Shown: piece after piece, positions 1-8,144 of the stretch
Numbering within the stretch: position 1 is the stretch's first letter
How the letters are laid out: each line of letters opens with the position of its first letter
Assembly: GCF_001595985.1 (NCBI RefSeq)
Contig: NZ_LOJJ01000009.1
Span: 124,001 to 188,000 of the forward strand
Source of the DNA: Polynucleobacter sinensis
Lineage (GTDB): Bacteria > Pseudomonadota > Gammaproteobacteria > Burkholderiales > Burkholderiaceae
DNA: 64,000 bases
Reading direction: 5' to 3'
Notes under the pieces: model-generated
The model's database searches: none
What the model was told of the DNA's origin: nothing
The model's input: only the letters and a program-made list of their open reading frames with translations
Translations under genes and position numbers: made by a program

Positions 1-66
1 TGCCGCTAAGGCAGCCAGCTCAAGTCTTTGTCTAACCAACATCAGGTTTGTGATGATTTGACTCAT
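1..66 (-). CDS. YggS-family PLP-binding protein, N-terminal fragment
   Basis: Only the first 22 codons lie inside the window; the gene runs off the left edge. The reading begins MSQIITNLMLVRQRLELAAL, which resembles the N-terminal helix of YggS/PLPBP proteins (pyridoxal-phosphate homeostasis). Its ATG overlaps the TAA stop of glcF by one base (TAATG), so it is probably translated from the glycolate oxidase mRNA. The family call rests on a short fragment and is tentative. Confidence 0.5.
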   Translation of the reverse strand, partial: MSQIITNLMLVRQRLELAALAA

Positions 67-1343
67 TATTGAGTGCTACGTGCTTGTGAAATGAGTTGAT
101 CAACTAGCTCAATCCAATGAAGTACTGGAGTGTCATCTTGCTGGAGGTGGGTGATGCAGCCAATATTTCCAGAGACAATCACTTGAGCGCCAGATTCTTC
201 GCAAGCAGTTTGTAGGTGACCTAATTTGTTTTTTCTTAACTGCTCAGATAATTCTGGCTGTGTAACGGAATAGGTGCCGGCAGAGCCACAGCAGAGGTGG
301 CTATCTGCGCATAAGCGTACCCCGATACCAATGCTGGATAAAAAGCCTTCGACTTTTCCTCGAATTTGCTGACCATGTTGCAAGGTGCAGGGTGGGTGAT
401 AGACAACTCCCGGTTTGGGATCTGAGCCGACTAACGCTATGAGTTCATTTTGAAGGGCTGGCATGATTTCTGAGATGTCTTTAGTGAGCCCAGAAATCTT
501 TTTTGCTTTAGCGGCGTATTGCAGATCATTGATAAATAGATGGCCGTAGTCTTTAACCATTACGCCGCAACCAGAAGCTGTCATCACAATCGCTTCTACA
601 CCTTGCTCGACAAGTGGCCACCATGCATCTATGTTTTGCTTGGCATTATGAAGACCACCTGCCTGATCATTGAGGTGGTAGCGTAATGCGCCACAACAAG
701 TTGCGTTGGAAGCGCTAATCAATTGAATCTTTAAAGCATCCAAAACACGCGCTGTGGCGGAATTGATATTGGGGAGCATGCCAGGTTGAACGCATCCCTC
801 AAGTAGTAGCATTTTGCGTGAGCGTGCTGTTTTTGGGCGCGCATGGGGATCAATGCTCTTATCGAGAGCCCGACTTTTTGTTTCTGGAATCTTGCGCTTG
901 ATACCGCTGGGCATTAGCGGGCGAACAAGGCGCCCTAGTGCCATTGCGGAATTAAACAGCTTGGGACTAGTGAGGCCTTCTTTAAGTGCCCACCGAGTAA
1001 GGCGCTGCGCAAGTGGGCGTTCTGGCGTATTTTCTTCGGCCCATTTGCGACCAATATCAACGAGATTTCCGTATTGCACACCACTTGGACAAGTGCTTTC
1101 ACAATTGCGGCAAGTGAGGCAGCGATCTAAATGAAGTCGGGTTTTCTCGGTTGGTGCCTGGCCCTCAGCAATTTGTTTAATAAGGTAGATGCGGCCACGT
1201 GGCCCATCTAGTTCATCACCAAGGATTTGATAGGTAGGGCAGGTGGCTGTGCAGAAGCCACAGTGAACACATTTACCAAGAATTTTGGCTGCTTCAATAC
1301 CTTCGGGAGTATTGGCGAATTGCGGAGCGAGTTGAGTTTGCAT
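66..1343 (-). CDS. glcF: Glycolate oxidase iron-sulfur subunit GlcF
   Basis: This is the Fe-S subunit of the membrane-associated glycolate oxidase complex, which oxidises glycolate to glyoxylate and passes electrons to the respiratory chain. Two 4Fe-4S motifs are visible: C25-C28-C31-C35 (KCVHCGFCTATCP) and C75-C78-C81-C85 (RCLTCRNCESTCP). They are followed by two CCG domains ending in ATCCGALRYH and SHLCCGSAGTY. The 425-residue length fits the family. It is the last of three genes in the order glcD-glcE-glcF, 8 bases after glcE, and its stop overlaps the next start. Confidence 0.95.
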   Translation of the reverse strand: MQTQLAPQFANTPEGIEAAKILGKCVHCGFCTATCPTYQILGDELDGPRGRIYLIKQIAEGQAPTEKTRLHLDRCLTCRNCESTCPSGVQYGNLVDIGRKWAEENTPERPLAQRLTRWALKEGLTSPKLFNSAMALGRLVRPLMPSGIKRKIPETKSRALDKSIDPHARPKTARSRKMLLLEGCVQPGMLPNINSATARVLDALKIQLISASNATCCGALRYHLNDQAGGLHNAKQNIDAWWPLVEQGVEAIVMTASGCGVMVKDYGHLFINDLQYAAKAKKISGLTKDISEIMPALQNELIALVGSDPKPGVVYHPPCTLQHGQQIRGKVEGFLSSIGIGVRLCADSHLCCGSAGTYSVTQPELSEQLRKNKLGHLQTACEESGAQVIVSGNIGCITHLQQDDTPVLHWIELVDQLISQARSTQ

Positions 1344-1351
1344 ATGACGGC

Positions 1352-2512
1352 TTAAGGAAGGCGGTGTGTGGCAAATACGCCCGCGGGGTCAAAGGAGGCT
1401 CTGAGGCGATCTTGCACAGCTTGTAGTGCTACTGAGTGTGTTTGCTCGCTTAATAGGGTGAAGCGTTGACTGCTTGGATCCACATGAGCGCCTTGTTTGA
1501 AACGCGTTGCATGTCCGCCATTGGCATTCGCAAGTGCTTTCATAGCGGCAAATGTTGCATCATCTCCGGGCGCCTTGAACCAGCGTTGTTGCCCATGCCA
1601 CTCCAAAACAATATCGTCGCTCATGTTGGCGATGGCGATTGGGCCACATATTGCGGGTAGCGCCAATCGATAAAGAGTGTCATCACTCTTGAGATTAAGG
1701 AACACGGGAAGTTGTTGCTCGCGCAAGTTACTCCAGAATGCTTGCGCTGTGGCTGGATCGAGTTCAGTCAGATTGACGGCCGCGCCCATCAATGGGATTG
1801 CTGCTTTTACAGCAGCAGACGCGCCTGCCAAGCGAATGGTCAGCTCGCCATCCTGATCAGATTTAGCGGAACCAATCCAGCAGCTCGTAGAGAGGGGTAG
1901 CGGTTGCCCTGCCCATTGATTTACCAGTTGCAAAGCGCGCGTTTGTGAAATCTGGCAGCGCAGAGTAGTCGTTGCCGCAGGTCGTGGTAAGACCTTCACA
2001 GAAGCTTCGAGCAATAGCGACAAAGTCCCTAGCGAGCCTGGAATTAAGCGTGAGACGTCATAGCCCGCAACGTTTTTCATCACCTTTCCGCCAAAGGATA
2101 AATCTTGTCCTTTGCCATCCATAATGCGAGCCCCTAAGACAAAGTCTCGGAGGTTTCCAGCACTGATTCGTCCTGGTCCCGCAAGGCCAGCCGCGATGAC
2201 TCCCCCAAAGGTTGCCGCTTCGCCAAAATGGGGAGGCTCAAAAGCGAGCATTTGATTTTTTTCGGCGAGGGCTATTTCAATTTCCTCAAGAGGAGTGCCA
2301 GCGCAAGCTGTAATGACTAGTTCCTCAGGTTGATACTCCAAGATCCCAGAGTAAGGTCGTGTATCTAGCTTGGCAAAGCTATTGGCGTTACCGTACCAGG
2401 ATTTGGTGCCACCGCCTTGAATGGAGAGTGGCGTTTTATTTTTCGCCGCAGCCAGAATTTGTTCGCGAAATGAATGGATTTGCATAGTATTTTTTGTATC
2501 TGAGTGAGGCAT
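1352..2512 (-). CDS. glcE: Glycolate oxidase FAD-binding subunit GlcE
   Basis: This is the second FAD-binding subunit of glycolate oxidase. The protein (386 residues) carries an FAD-binding PCMH fold in its first half, including TFGGVIAAGLAGPGR and a VMKNVAGYDVSRL segment, and a divergent C-terminal part ending in DPAGVFATHRLP, typical of GlcE. It is shorter than GlcD and lacks the C-terminal EHGVG motif. Its ATG overlaps the stop of glcD by one base (TAATG), indicating translational coupling. Confidence 0.95.
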   Translation of the reverse strand: MPHSDTKNTMQIHSFREQILAAAKNKTPLSIQGGGTKSWYGNANSFAKLDTRPYSGILEYQPEELVITACAGTPLEEIEIALAEKNQMLAFEPPHFGEAATFGGVIAAGLAGPGRISAGNLRDFVLGARIMDGKGQDLSFGGKVMKNVAGYDVSRLIPGSLGTLSLLLEASVKVLPRPAATTTLRCQISQTRALQLVNQWAGQPLPLSTSCWIGSAKSDQDGELTIRLAGASAAVKAAIPLMGAAVNLTELDPATAQAFWSNLREQQLPVFLNLKSDDTLYRLALPAICGPIAIANMSDDIVLEWHGQQRWFKAPGDDATFAAMKALANANGGHATRFKQGAHVDPSSQRFTLLSEQTHSVALQAVQDRLRASFDPAGVFATHRLP

Positions 2513-4026
2513 TAGAAGCGCTCCAACTCTGGATGAGGTAGCTTGCCACCACTAATGCGCATGCGGCCATACTCTGCACAGCGATTTAAAGTGGGAATGG
2601 CTTTATCGGGGTTTAATAATTTCTCTGGATCAAAAGCGCTTTTAACTCCCCAGAAGGATTCCCGCTCGGCTTCACCAAACTGGACGCACATAGAATTAAT
2701 TTTTTCTATGCCTACACCATGTTCGCCGGTAATGGTGCCGTCAAGTTCAACGCATGCTTCTAAAATTTCTGTACCAAATTCTTCAGCACGGTGCCATTCT
2801 TCTTGATCTGCTCCGTTAAATAGAATCAAGGGATGCATATTCCCATCGCCCGCATGAAATACATTCAAGCAGGCGAGACCATATTTCTTTTCCATGCCCT
2901 GGATACGTTTCAATAGGGTGCCAATATTTCTTCGAGGAATTGTTCCATCCATGCAGTAATAGTCAGGTGCTAAACGACCTGCCGCAGGAAAGGCATTTTT
3001 ACGGCCACTCCAAAATTTGAGGCGCTCTGATTCATCCTGAGAGATTTGAATGCCGCTGGCGCCAGCCTTTTCTAGTACTTTGGTCATACGCTCAATTTCT
3101 TCGGCCACTTCTTCTGGGGTGCCATCAGATTCGCAAAGCAAAATAGTTTCGGCTTCTAGGTCGTAGCCTGCATGCACAAATTCTTCAACGGCACGAGTGG
3201 TAGCTTTGTCCATCATCTCGAGTCCCGCGGGAATGATGCCTGCAGCAATAATGGCAGCAACGGCATCAGCCCCCTTCTCAATGTCATCGAAGCTGGCCAT
3301 GATCACGCGAGCCAATTTAGGCTTGGCGACTAATTTAACGGTTACTTCAGTAATCACGGCGAGCATACCTTCGCTGCCCATCACAATCGCAAGTAAATCT
3401 AAGCCTGGGGAGTCTGGAGCCAGGCTGCCAAACTCAACAATCTCACCATTCATGAGGACGCCACGGACGCGTAAAACATTGTGTAATGTCAGCCCATATT
3501 TGAGGCAGTGCACTCCACCAGAGTTCTCATTGACATTGCCGCCAATTGAGCAAGCAATTTGTGAAGAGGGGTCTGGGGCGTAATACAAGCCTAGATGAGC
3601 AACTGCCTCTGAAATCGCCAAATTGCGCACGCCCGGTTGAACTACTGCAGTGCGAGTAAAAGGGTCGATGCTGACGATCTTTTTGAGTTTGGCTAATGAG
3701 AGTACCAATCCCTGTGAAATCGGCATTGCACCTCCAGAAAGGCCGGTTCCAGATCCACGAGGCACAACTGGGATTTCTAAAGCAAAGCAAATTTTTAGAA
3801 TTTGAGCGACCTGCCCCTCGGTTTCTGGGAGTGCAACGGCCAAAGGCATGCGCCGATAGGCTGCAAGACCATCACATTCATAGGGAATCGTGTCTTCAGG
3901 CTCCCAAAGCAGTGCATATTCTGGCAGGATGGGGCGTAGAGCCGATACCAGTTTAGATTGAAGGGCGGCAATTGCCGCGATATCGGGGGGTGGGTTCACC
4001 ATATTCATAGGAATCATTTTAGCCAT
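2512..4026 (-). CDS. glcD: Glycolate oxidase catalytic subunit GlcD
   Basis: This is the FAD-linked catalytic subunit of glycolate oxidase. The FAD-binding motif VPRGSGTGLSGGA sits at about residues 88-100, and the conserved C-terminal EHGVGIEK motif near residue 455; the C-terminal FAD-oxidase domain is intact. The outermost start (504 residues) is given. Four ATGs occur within the first nine codons, and the one at 4008 has a TAAAAT box seven bases upstream, so the true protein may begin there. The start lies only 18 bases from the divergent adenosyltransferase gene. No glcC regulator is in the window. Confidence 0.95.
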   Translation of the reverse strand: MAKMIPMNMVNPPPDIAAIAALQSKLVSALRPILPEYALLWEPEDTIPYECDGLAAYRRMPLAVALPETEGQVAQILKICFALEIPVVPRGSGTGLSGGAMPISQGLVLSLAKLKKIVSIDPFTRTAVVQPGVRNLAISEAVAHLGLYYAPDPSSQIACSIGGNVNENSGGVHCLKYGLTLHNVLRVRGVLMNGEIVEFGSLAPDSPGLDLLAIVMGSEGMLAVITEVTVKLVAKPKLARVIMASFDDIEKGADAVAAIIAAGIIPAGLEMMDKATTRAVEEFVHAGYDLEAETILLCESDGTPEEVAEEIERMTKVLEKAGASGIQISQDESERLKFWSGRKNAFPAAGRLAPDYYCMDGTIPRRNIGTLLKRIQGMEKKYGLACLNVFHAGDGNMHPLILFNGADQEEWHRAEEFGTEILEACVELDGTITGEHGVGIEKINSMCVQFGEAERESFWGVKSAFDPEKLLNPDKAIPTLNRCAEYGRMRISGGKLPHPELERF

Positions 4027-4031
4027 TTACC

Positions 4032-4037
4032 TATAAT
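4032..4037 (+). promoter_or_regulatory. -10 box for a probable leaderless adenosyltransferase mRNA
   Basis: A perfect TATAAT ends seven bases before the ATG at 4045, so transcription would start at or next to the start codon. No Shine-Dalgarno sequence is present, and the -35 region (about 4009-4014) is not recognisable. The position of the box fixes the start at 4045 rather than further upstream. Confidence 0.55.
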
Positions 4038-4044
4038 TCGTTGT

Positions 4045-4614
4045 ATGGGAAATCGACTTTCAAAAATAGCCACTAGAACTGGCGATGCGGGTATGACGGG
4101 ACTCGGCGATGGTAGTCGAGTCGAAAAGGATCATCTGCGCATCTGCGCCATGGGCGACGTTGACGAGTTGAACTCTGAAATCGGGGTTTTGATGACAGAA
4201 ACCATCCCTGAGGCGATTGCGGATGAGTTAAAGGCTTTATTTTTGCAAGTGCAGCATGATTTATTCGATTTGGGTGGTGAGCTTTGTATTCCAAATTACA
4301 CGCTACTGAAACCGGAGCATGTGGCCCAGCTGGATGTTTGGCTTGAAAAATACAACGCTACCTTGCCGCCATTGACTGAATTTATTCTGCCGGGCGGCAC
4401 ACGTGCAGCTGCGCAAGCACATGTATGCCGAACAGTTTGTAGACGTGCCGAGCGCTCTATCGTTCGCTTAGGTTGGGAAGAGCCTTTGTATGATGCCCCT
4501 CGTCAGTATGTCAATCGCTTGTCTGACCTCTTATTTGTATTGGCGCGAGTGCTAAATCGTGCAGCTGGTGGCCATGATGTTTTATGGAAGCATGAAAAAA
4601 AAGAGACTAAATAA
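4045..4614 (+). CDS. Cob(I)alamin adenosyltransferase, PduO type
   Basis: This enzyme transfers the adenosyl group of ATP to cob(I)alamin to make adenosylcobalamin. The N-terminal ATP-binding motif RTGDAGMTGLGDGSR (residues 11-25) and the later PGGTRAAAQAHVCRTVCRRAER helix segment are characteristic of the PduO family. The 189-residue length is normal. I chose the ATG at 4045 because the protein then starts directly before the conserved motif, and a longer reading would run into divergent glcD. It is transcribed alone and ends in a terminator that overlaps its stop codon. Confidence 0.9.
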   Translation: MGNRLSKIATRTGDAGMTGLGDGSRVEKDHLRICAMGDVDELNSEIGVLMTETIPEAIADELKALFLQVQHDLFDLGGELCIPNYTLLKPEHVAQLDVWLEKYNATLPPLTEFILPGGTRAAAQAHVCRTVCRRAERSIVRLGWEEPLYDAPRQYVNRLSDLLFVLARVLNRAAGGHDVLWKHEKKETK

Positions 4615-4627
4615 ATTAGTCTCTTTT
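4601..4627. terminator. Bidirectional intrinsic terminator
   Basis: A perfect 10-bp stem AAGAGACTAA / TTAGTCTCTT has a five-base loop, a T-run on the plus side and an eight-base T-run on the minus side. It lies between the convergent adenosyltransferase gene and aroG and should stop transcription from both. The adenosyltransferase stop codon lies in the loop. Confidence 0.85.
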
Positions 4628-4645
4628 AATTAAGTCAAAGCCAGT

Positions 4646-5770
4646 TTATTTTTTTACTTTTCTGCGGTTCTTCACTGCCAATGCAAGTCGTTGCAGTACG
4701 TTCACTGAATCTTCCCAATTGATGCAAGCATCAGTAATGCTTTTTCCGTATTCCAATTTATTGGGATCATCTTTACCGGGTGAGAATTTTTGGGCGCCAT
4801 CATTGAGGTGGCTTTCAACCATCACTCCAAAGATTTGATGCGAGCCTGATTCAATCTGCTCCGCAATATTCTCTGCCACAACAATTTGACGCTCGTGCTT
4901 CTTACTAGAGTTAGCATGTGATAGATCAACCATCAAGCTGCCTGGAAGCTTTGCTGCCTCAAGCTCAGAGCAGGCGGCTTGCACGTATTGCGCTTCGTAG
5001 TTCGGCTCTTTACCGCCACGCAAAATTACATGACAGTCTTTATTGCCTTTGGTTTCAACAATCGAGACTTGACCATTCTTATGTACTGATAAGAAGTGGT
5101 GTGGTCTTCCTGCTGCTTGAATAGCATCGGTGGCAATTTTGATATTGCCGTCGGTACCATTCTTAAAGCCAATCGGCGCTGACAAACCTGAAGCAAGTTC
5201 TCGGTGAACCTGACTTTCAGTTGTGCGTGCACCAATAGCACCCCAAGAAATGAGGTCGGCAATATATTGCGGAGAAATCACATCCAGGAATTCGCTTCCA
5301 GCAGGCATACCTAAGCGATTAATTTCCATGAGGACTTGGCGTGCAATACGCAGACCCTCCTCAATGCGATAGCTTTCATCAAGATAGGGGTCGTTGATGA
5401 GACCTTTCCAGCCAACAGTAGTGCGTGGCTTTTCAAAGTACACGCGCATCACAATTTCCAATTCACCAGCAAAGCGATTGCGTTCGGCAAGCAAGCGTTG
5501 GCAGTATTCCACTGCAGCACGAGGATCATGAATCGAGCATGGCCCAATAATTACTAAGAGTCGATCATCTTTTCCGTGAATAATGTCGCGAATTTTTTTG
5601 CGGGTTTTGCTAATTAACGCTTCTGTAGGGGTCCCTGAAATTGGGAAAAAGCGAATCAAATGTTCTGGCGGTGGCAGAACGGTGATGTTGTGAATACGTT
5701 GATCATCGGTATCCGATGTTTTATCAACAGCGGCATACCAGTTAGCGGGGTTGGTGTTTTGTTGGCTCAT
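4646..5770 (-). CDS. aroG: 3-deoxy-7-phosphoheptulonate synthase (DAHP synthase), class I
   Basis: It condenses phosphoenolpyruvate with erythrose 4-phosphate, the first step of the shikimate pathway to aromatic amino acids. The motifs GPCSIHDP (76-83) and EKPRTTVGWKG (113-123) identify the AroF/AroG/AroH type. The 374-residue length is slightly longer than E. coli AroG. It is the last gene of the yhdP-nit-tldD-aroG unit, 19 bases after tldD. The start codon lies at the edge of a perfect 8-bp inverted repeat and no Shine-Dalgarno sequence is visible. Which aromatic amino acid inhibits it cannot be read from the sequence. Confidence 0.95.
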   Translation of the reverse strand: MSQQNTNPANWYAAVDKTSDTDDQRIHNITVLPPPEHLIRFFPISGTPTEALISKTRKKIRDIIHGKDDRLLVIIGPCSIHDPRAAVEYCQRLLAERNRFAGELEIVMRVYFEKPRTTVGWKGLINDPYLDESYRIEEGLRIARQVLMEINRLGMPAGSEFLDVISPQYIADLISWGAIGARTTESQVHRELASGLSAPIGFKNGTDGNIKIATDAIQAAGRPHHFLSVHKNGQVSIVETKGNKDCHVILRGGKEPNYEAQYVQAACSELEAAKLPGSLMVDLSHANSSKKHERQIVVAENIAEQIESGSHQIFGVMVESHLNDGAQKFSPGKDDPNKLEYGKSITDACINWEDSVNVLQRLALAVKNRRKVKK

Positions 5771-5790
5771 ACGGCTATTTTAAGCCGTAT
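5769..5790 (-). promoter_or_regulatory. Hairpin covering the aroG start region
   Basis: The arms ATACGGCT and AGCCGTAT pair perfectly around a six-base ATTTTA loop. In the mRNA the structure spans from the tldD stop to the aroG ATG and replaces the expected ribosome-binding site. The 3' end of tldD holds a further copy of ACGGCTTAA that could compete for the same pairing. Confidence 0.5.
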
Positions 5791-7280
5791 TAAGCCGTTC
5801 CTCCGACAGTGAGGCTGTCAATCCGTAAAGTAGGCTGTCCCACCCCTACAGGAACACTTTGCCCTTCCTTGCCGCAAACCCCAACCCCCCCGTCTAATTT
5901 CAAGTCATTTCCGATCATGGAGACCTGTTTTAGGGATTCTGGGCCGCTACCAATAATGGTGGCACCCTTGACCGGATATTGAATTTTGCCGTTTTCTACC
6001 CAGTACGCTTCCGAAGCTGAAAATACGAATTTTCCGCTAGTAATATCAACTTGGCCCCCACCAAAGTTGACCGCATAGAGACCACGCTTGATGCTAGAGA
6101 TGATTTCTTGGGGATCATCCTTTCCGGCCAACATGTAGGTATTGGTCATGCGGGGCATTGGTAGGGAGGCAAAACTTTCGCGACGCCCATTGCCGGTAAG
6201 CGGCATATTCATGAGTCGGGCATTTAGACTGTCCTGAATATAGCCCTTCAAAATACCGTCCTCGATGAGGGTGGTGCACTGAGTTGGCGTGCCTTCATCA
6301 TCGATATTGAGTGAACCGCGGCGCCCAGATAATGTGCCATCGTCGACAACCGTCACCCCTTTAGCAGCTACGCGCTGACCAATCCGACCCGCAAATGCAG
6401 ATGAGCCTTTGCGATTAAAGTCGCCCTCAAGACCATGGCCAACTGCTTCATGTAGTAGAACTCCCGGCCATCCTGGACCCATGACTACAGTCATTGGTCC
6501 AGCGGGTGCTGGGCGTGAGTCTAGGTTCACGAGCGCTCCATCGACCGCTTCATCAACATATTGATTAATGAGTTCAGTGCTGAAGTAGTGATAGTCATGG
6601 CGTGCGCCACCACCAGAAGAGCCGGATTCACGACGACCATTTTGCTCCGCAATGACATGGACAGATACGCGCACCAATGGGCGTATATCTGCGGCCAGTA
6701 AGCCATCAGCTCGCACCACCAATACAACATCAAACTCTCCTGCTAGGCTTGCCATGACTTGAATAACTCGAGGGTCGCGCGCCTTTGCGCGACGTTCAAT
6801 TCCTTCAAGCAATGCAATTTTTTCTTGTGGTGCTAAAGAGTTCAATGGGTTTAAGTCGGAATAGAGTTGATTTGATGCTGGGTGAAAGTTACTGCTAGCA
6901 ATTGCTTGTGTGCCACCTTTGGGGCCAATAACGCGAGTGGACTGAGCAGCTTTATTAAGAGCCTCGAGATTAATTTCATCAGAATAGGCAAAGGCAGTTT
7001 TGTCGCCATAAATTGCACGCACCCCAACACCTTGATCGATATTGAAGCTTCCAGATTTCACAATCCCTTCTTCAAGGCTCCAGCTTTCACTGCGAGTATG
7101 CTGAAAGTACAAATCTGCGTCATCTAACTGATGGGTAAACATATTGCCAAAGGTGCGGTGTAGATCTTGCTCAGAAAGACCTGTTGGCTCAAGCAAGATA
7201 CTCTTCGCCAGTTTGAGAAGATCCTGCTGCTTTTTAAACTTTGTCCAGTCGTTTGGAAATAGCGCTTCTAGTGCTCTCAT
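5790..7280 (-). CDS. tldD: Metalloprotease TldD
   Basis: TldD is the catalytic subunit of the TldD/TldE zinc protease, which degrades unfolded peptides and in some bacteria trims peptide natural products and the CcdA antitoxin. The zinc-binding motif HEAVGH is at residues 277-282, followed by [10 protein letters not shown] and the conserved VVDDGTL segment. The 496-residue length is normal. The partner tldE/pmbA is not in the window. The gene follows nit by 24 bases and precedes aroG by 19 in one operon. Confidence 0.95.
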   Translation of the reverse strand: MRALEALFPNDWTKFKKQQDLLKLAKSILLEPTGLSEQDLHRTFGNMFTHQLDDADLYFQHTRSESWSLEEGIVKSGSFNIDQGVGVRAIYGDKTAFAYSDEINLEALNKAAQSTRVIGPKGGTQAIASSNFHPASNQLYSDLNPLNSLAPQEKIALLEGIERRAKARDPRVIQVMASLAGEFDVVLVVRADGLLAADIRPLVRVSVHVIAEQNGRRESGSSGGGARHDYHYFSTELINQYVDEAVDGALVNLDSRPAPAGPMTVVMGPGWPGVLLHEAVGHGLEGDFNRKGSSAFAGRIGQRVAAKGVTVVDDGTLSGRRGSLNIDDEGTPTQCTTLIEDGILKGYIQDSLNARLMNMPLTGNGRRESFASLPMPRMTNTYMLAGKDDPQEIISSIKRGLYAVNFGGGQVDITSGKFVFSASEAYWVENGKIQYPVKGATIIGSGPESLKQVSMIGNDLKLDGGVGVCGKEGQSVPVGVGQPTLRIDSLTVGGTA

Positions 7281-7304
7281 TGTGATTGGATTGAACTTTC
7301 TTAA

Positions 7305-8138
7305 TTAAAGCTTGCGATGTTTTAAGGCGGGTAACTTAGAGCGTACCTCTTTTAATTTATCTTTGCTCAAAATGCCGGTAATGAATCCTTCGCCGTTGGG
7401 GAGATTTGTCAATATCTCACCCCAGGGGTCGATGAGCATGCTATTTCCCCAGGTTCGCCGTTGATTGATATGGGTACCCCCCTGAGCAGATGACAATACA
7501 TAGCATTGATTTTCAATCGCACGAGCTCTGAGCAGCACCTCCCAATGATCTTTTCCAGTGGTGTACGTAAATGCTGCAGGGATGATATGGCAGTCCACTT
7601 CACCCAACGCTCTGTATAGCTCTGGAAAGCGTAAGTCATAACAAATGCTCAAGCCCAGGCGCCATTCAACCTGATTGATATTGAGGAGCAGGTGGCTTGG
7701 GATGTTTCCAGCTTCAATTGTCGCTGATTCTTCGTAACGCTCCTTTTCGGTTTGAAAACCAAATAAATGAATTTTGTCGTAGCGAGCTACTTGTTCACCT
7801 TTTGGATTAAAGACAATAGTGGTGTTGAGCACTTTGTTGAATTCTTTTGCTTCAAGTGGAATGGTGCCTGCAACTAGATATAAATTATTCTCTTTCGCGA
7901 TAGCTGCCAACTGATCTTGAATGGGACCAGCGCCAGGCACTTCCCGAACCTGAACTTTGTCCGTATCTTTCAATCCCATTAAGCAGAAGTATTCAGGCAG
8001 AACTGCAAGCTGAGCCCCATTATTTGATGCCGCCTTTATTAAACGACTGGCAACCTCAAGATTTTCTTTAAGGTCTGGCGTTGATACCATTTGTATCGAG
8101 GCAATTTTCAAATCCGAAGGTTTGCTTGAGTGATCCAT
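7305..8138 (-). CDS. Carbon-nitrogen hydrolase (Nit/omega-amidase-like)
   Basis: This is a member of the nitrilase superfamily. The catalytic triad is visible as E49 (LPEYFC), K122 (YDKIHLF) and C166 (SICYDLRFPE). The ICYDLRFPELYR context is that of the Nit1/Nit2 branch, whose members hydrolyse deaminated glutathione or omega-amides; the substrate here is inferred from that branch. The 277-residue length is normal. Its position between yhdP and tldD is the usual betaproteobacterial arrangement, six bases after yhdP. Confidence 0.88.
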   Translation of the reverse strand: MDHSSKPSDLKIASIQMVSTPDLKENLEVASRLIKAASNNGAQLAVLPEYFCLMGLKDTDKVQVREVPGAGPIQDQLAAIAKENNLYLVAGTIPLEAKEFNKVLNTTIVFNPKGEQVARYDKIHLFGFQTEKERYEESATIEAGNIPSHLLLNINQVEWRLGLSICYDLRFPELYRALGEVDCHIIPAAFTYTTGKDHWEVLLRARAIENQCYVLSSAQGGTHINQRRTWGNSMLIDPWGEILTNLPNGEGFITGILSKDKLKEVRSKLPALKHRKL

Positions 8139-8144
8139 GGTTGT

